The position numbers were made by a program, and so were the translations under genes. 35,030 nucleotides of DNA. Origin: an uncultured Eubacteriales bacterium. GTDB lineage: Bacteria > Bacillota > Clostridia > Christensenellales > CAG-138. The stretch's first letter is position 1; the number at the start of each line of letters is the position of its first letter. The notes beneath the pieces are model-generated. The model saw only the letters and a list, made by a program, of their open reading frames with translations. It had not been told where the DNA came from and ran no database searches. Below, piece after piece: positions 33,452-35,030 of this stretch. Location: assembly GCA_900318745.1 (NCBI GenBank), contig ONMC01000033.1:1-35030 (forward strand), in the 5' to 3' direction.

Positions 33452-33967
33452 ATGAAACATATCATCATAAACGGACGCAACGGCGTCGGCAAATCTACGC
33501 TGATCCGCTCCGTTCTCGAACGGATCCAATCTCCCGTTTACGGCGTCATTACAAAAAAGGAATCCGAAAAGGCAAACGGCTTCCAACCTGTTTATATTCA
33601 TCTATACGGAAAAGAACGGCAGTATTCCGAAGAGAATCGCATCGGCATGTGCAAGCCCGGTGAAAGCATCTGCTTTCCGGATGTATTCGACCGGTTTTGC
33701 GATCGTATGCGTTTTCCGAAAAACTGCGTGATCGTGTTTGATGAGCTCGGCTTCATGGAAAGCGACGCGCACCGCTTTACGGCAAAGGTCCTGCATACGC
33801 TCGACGAGGCGCCGCTGTGCATCTGCGCCGTGCGCGATAAGCCGACGCCGTTTCTGGACGCCGTGCGCTCGCATCCGCGCGCAGAAGTTTATGAGATCAC
33901 GGAAGAGAACCGGAATGAACTGCGTGCGCGGATCCTTGCCGCGCTTTCGGATCGGACCGGCGATTAA
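33452..33967 (+). CDS. Small P-loop NTPase (THEP1-like)
   Basis: 171 residues. Walker A GRNGVGKST near residue 8 and Walker B VIVFDELGFME near 90 are present. The size and the DELG-F-E motif resemble nucleoside-triphosphatase THEP1 (NTPase_1), which hydrolyses NTPs in vitro and whose cellular role is unclear. An upstream ATG at 33440 is in frame, but the family begins right before the P-loop. The gene starts 4 nt after the membrane-protein stop and its end overlaps the convergent ttcA-like gene by 4 nt. Confidence 0.75.
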   Translation: MKHIIINGRNGVGKSTLIRSVLERIQSPVYGVITKKESEKANGFQPVYIHLYGKERQYSEENRIGMCKPGESICFPDVFDRFCDRMRFPKNCVIVFDELGFMESDAHRFTAKVLHTLDEAPLCICAVRDKPTPFLDAVRSHPRAEVYEITEENRNELRARILAALSDRTGD

Positions 33968-34725
33968 TCCTCTTCCGGTTCCGCGCTTTCGCCGCGCGAC
34001 TGTTTCAGCCGCATGCGATCCCAAAGACCGTATTTATCCGTATTCGTGATCGCGTGCATCATCTTGACGTCCGCATCCGGCACGATCGTGCACAGATACT
34101 TGATCAGCTCCTTCGCTTCCTCACGCTTTGTGTTGCCCGCAATATCGCAGTTCGCAGGCAGGACCGGCAATTCAAGCTGTTTTGCAACGGACAGGCAGTA
34201 CTTTTCCGGCACATAGATCATCGGACGGATGACCGTGATATCGCTTCTCGACAGATATGTGATCGGTGCAAACGTGTTCATTCTGCCCTCATACAGAATC
34301 GACATCAGCAGTGTTTCAAGCACATCCTCGCGATTGTGTCCGAGCGCTACTTTGTTGCACCCGCGCTGTTTTGCTGCGTTGTTCAGCGCTCCGCGACGCA
34401 GCTTCGCGCACAGCGCACAGGGTGAACGCTCGGCGCGGTACTCGAACACGACCTTTCCGATTTCCGTCGGAATGACTTCGAACGGAACGCCGACGCGTTC
34501 CGCATATTCGCGGATCGGCGCCGTGTTCTGATACTTCAGGCCGAGATCGAGCATCACGGCGATCACATCGAATTTTGTGTATGAAAAACGCTGATACAGC
34601 TTTAATGCCTGCATCAGCAAAAGCGAATCTTTTCCTCCGGAAACGCCGACGCAGATCTTGTCCCCGTCTTCGATCATCCGGTACTTTTCATCCGCCCTGC
34701 GGATGGAACCCAATACCCGTTTCAT
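33964..34725 (-). CDS. ttcA: TtcA-like tRNA thiolation enzyme
   Basis: 253 residues. The PP-loop SGGKDS at 29-34 is followed by CALCAKLRRGALN (the CxxC pair of TtcA) and GHNREDVLETLLM; a third cysteine is in LPANCDIAGNTKRE. Together these fit the iron-sulfur-dependent TtcA/TtuA group that 2-thiolates tRNA. TtcA proper acts on cytidine-32; the exact target is inferred. GAGAGG lies 7 nt before the ATG at 34725; the longer frame to 34923 runs through the promoter and is rejected. Confidence 0.88.
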   Translation of the reverse strand: MKRVLGSIRRADEKYRMIEDGDKICVGVSGGKDSLLLMQALKLYQRFSYTKFDVIAVMLDLGLKYQNTAPIREYAERVGVPFEVIPTEIGKVVFEYRAERSPCALCAKLRRGALNNAAKQRGCNKVALGHNREDVLETLLMSILYEGRMNTFAPITYLSRSDITVIRPMIYVPEKYCLSVAKQLELPVLPANCDIAGNTKREEAKELIKYLCTIVPDADVKMMHAITNTDKYGLWDRMRLKQSRGESAEPEED

Positions 34726-34742
34726 ATCGATACCTCTCGGAC

Positions 34743-34771
34743 AGTATACCTTTTTCAGGCGGATCTGTAAA
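34743..34771 (-). promoter_or_regulatory. Promoter of the ttcA-like gene
   Basis: TTTACA (34771-34766), 17 nt, TATACT (34748-34743) on the minus strand, 17 nt before the ATG. Confidence 0.7.
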
Positions 34772-34821
34772 GAACGGATTCGTATAAAATGTAAAAGAAC
34801 GATAAAATAATCCGGAAAGCG

Positions 34822-34850
34822 TTGCGATGAAAAATGTTCTTTGTTATAAT
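34822..34850 (+). promoter_or_regulatory. Promoter of mntP
   Basis: TTGCGA (34822-34827), 17 nt, perfect TATAAT (34845-34850), 29 nt before the mntP ATG. The leader is far too short for a yybP-ykoY manganese riboswitch. Confidence 0.7.
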
Positions 34851-34879
34851 ACACTCGTTTATTTGAGCGGAGGCATTTC

Positions 34880-35030
34880 ATGACTTTCATCGATATCTTT
34901 TTCATCGGCGTCGGGCTTTCCATGGACGCTCTTGCCGTTGCAATGTGTCAGGGCGTTATCATGCAAAAGCTCAATCTGTCAAAAGCATTGCTGATTGCGC
35001 TCTTTTTCGGCGGATTTCAGCTGCTGATGC
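34880..35030 (+). CDS. mntP: Manganese efflux pump MntP, 5' part
   Basis: The first 50 codons; the gene runs off the window. The start MTFIDIFFIGVGLSMDALAV is the first MntP repeat, with the conserved acidic residue in SMDALAV inside the first membrane helix, and a second hydrophobic segment begins near residue 37. MntP exports manganese. GGAGG lies 6 nt before the ATG. Confidence is limited only by truncation. Confidence 0.9.
   Translation, partial: MTFIDIFFIGVGLSMDALAVAMCQGVIMQKLNLSKALLIALFFGGFQLLM

Noticed and set aside
34851..34879. Manganese riboswitch before mntP
   Set aside because: Only about 29 nt separate the -10 box from the ATG, too short for any known riboswitch.
1..35030. CRISPR arrays, insertion sequences, prophage or integrative-element ends
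   Set aside because: No spaced direct repeats, transposase or integrase genes were seen. Both tRNA genes are intact and show no duplicated 3' ends nearby.

Overview
The window reads as chromosome of an endospore-forming member of the Clostridia (Firmicutes). It carries the complete spoIIIA operon, spoIVB and a Spo0A-type regulator, and it preserves the gene order nusB / xseA-xseB-ispA-dxs-tlyA / argR-recN-spoIVB-spo0A known from spore-forming Firmicutes. Species cannot be named from the sequence. Almost all genes lie on the minus strand and are tightly packed with ATGA-type overlaps. I see no insertion sequence, phage, CRISPR array or rRNA.

Minus-strand layout from left to right (3' to 5'): a DUF2877/AllH-like gene; a pepQ-type peptidase, efp and zinc-ribbon protein operon; a tilS-hpt-ftsH-PHP phosphoesterase operon; a D-2-hydroxyacid dehydrogenase; bioY; tRNA-Ser(GGA), with tRNA-Ala(CGC) on the plus strand beside it; deoB-punA nucleoside salvage; two tandem Spo0A-like genes, spoIVB, recN, argR and nadK; then the tlyA-dxs-ispA-xseB-xseA-tsaD-like-nusB-DUF2273-amaP-asp23 group; then spoIIIAH to spoIIIAA behind a convincing sigma-E-type promoter; and a U32 peptidase-family gene. 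On the right, a divergent plus-strand operon encodes an E2-like acyltransferase-fold protein, a membrane-anchored unknown and a small P-loop NTPase. It converges on a ttcA-like gene, which is itself divergent from the start of mntP.

The points most worth a second look are these. The gene in the spo0A position has a receiver domain that appears to lack the acidic pair and the conserved lysine, and it is followed by a receiver-less Spo0A effector-domain paralogue. SpoIIIAF is cut down to its two membrane segments. dxs is broken by an apparent internal deletion of about 60 codons plus a frame change, with a possible short repeat at the junction. xseA in the same operon is also frame-disrupted. 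An E2-fold protein lacking the catalytic histidine and a lipoyl domain sits in an operon of unknown function. Vegetative-type promoters in this window repeatedly use TTGCAA or TTGCAT as the -35 hexamer. No clearly novel multi-gene system is evident; most of the region is conserved core and sporulation genome.

Likely transcription units, inferred from promoters and terminators read by eye: 3261-1090 (pepQ-type peptidase, efp, zinc ribbon), 8170-3322 (tilS to PHP), 9234-8217 (dehydrogenase), 12267-10234 (deoB-punA), 17842-14806 (nadK-argR-recN), 25177-17861 (asp23 to tlyA), 29677-25199 (spoIIIA) and 31823-33967 on the plus strand.
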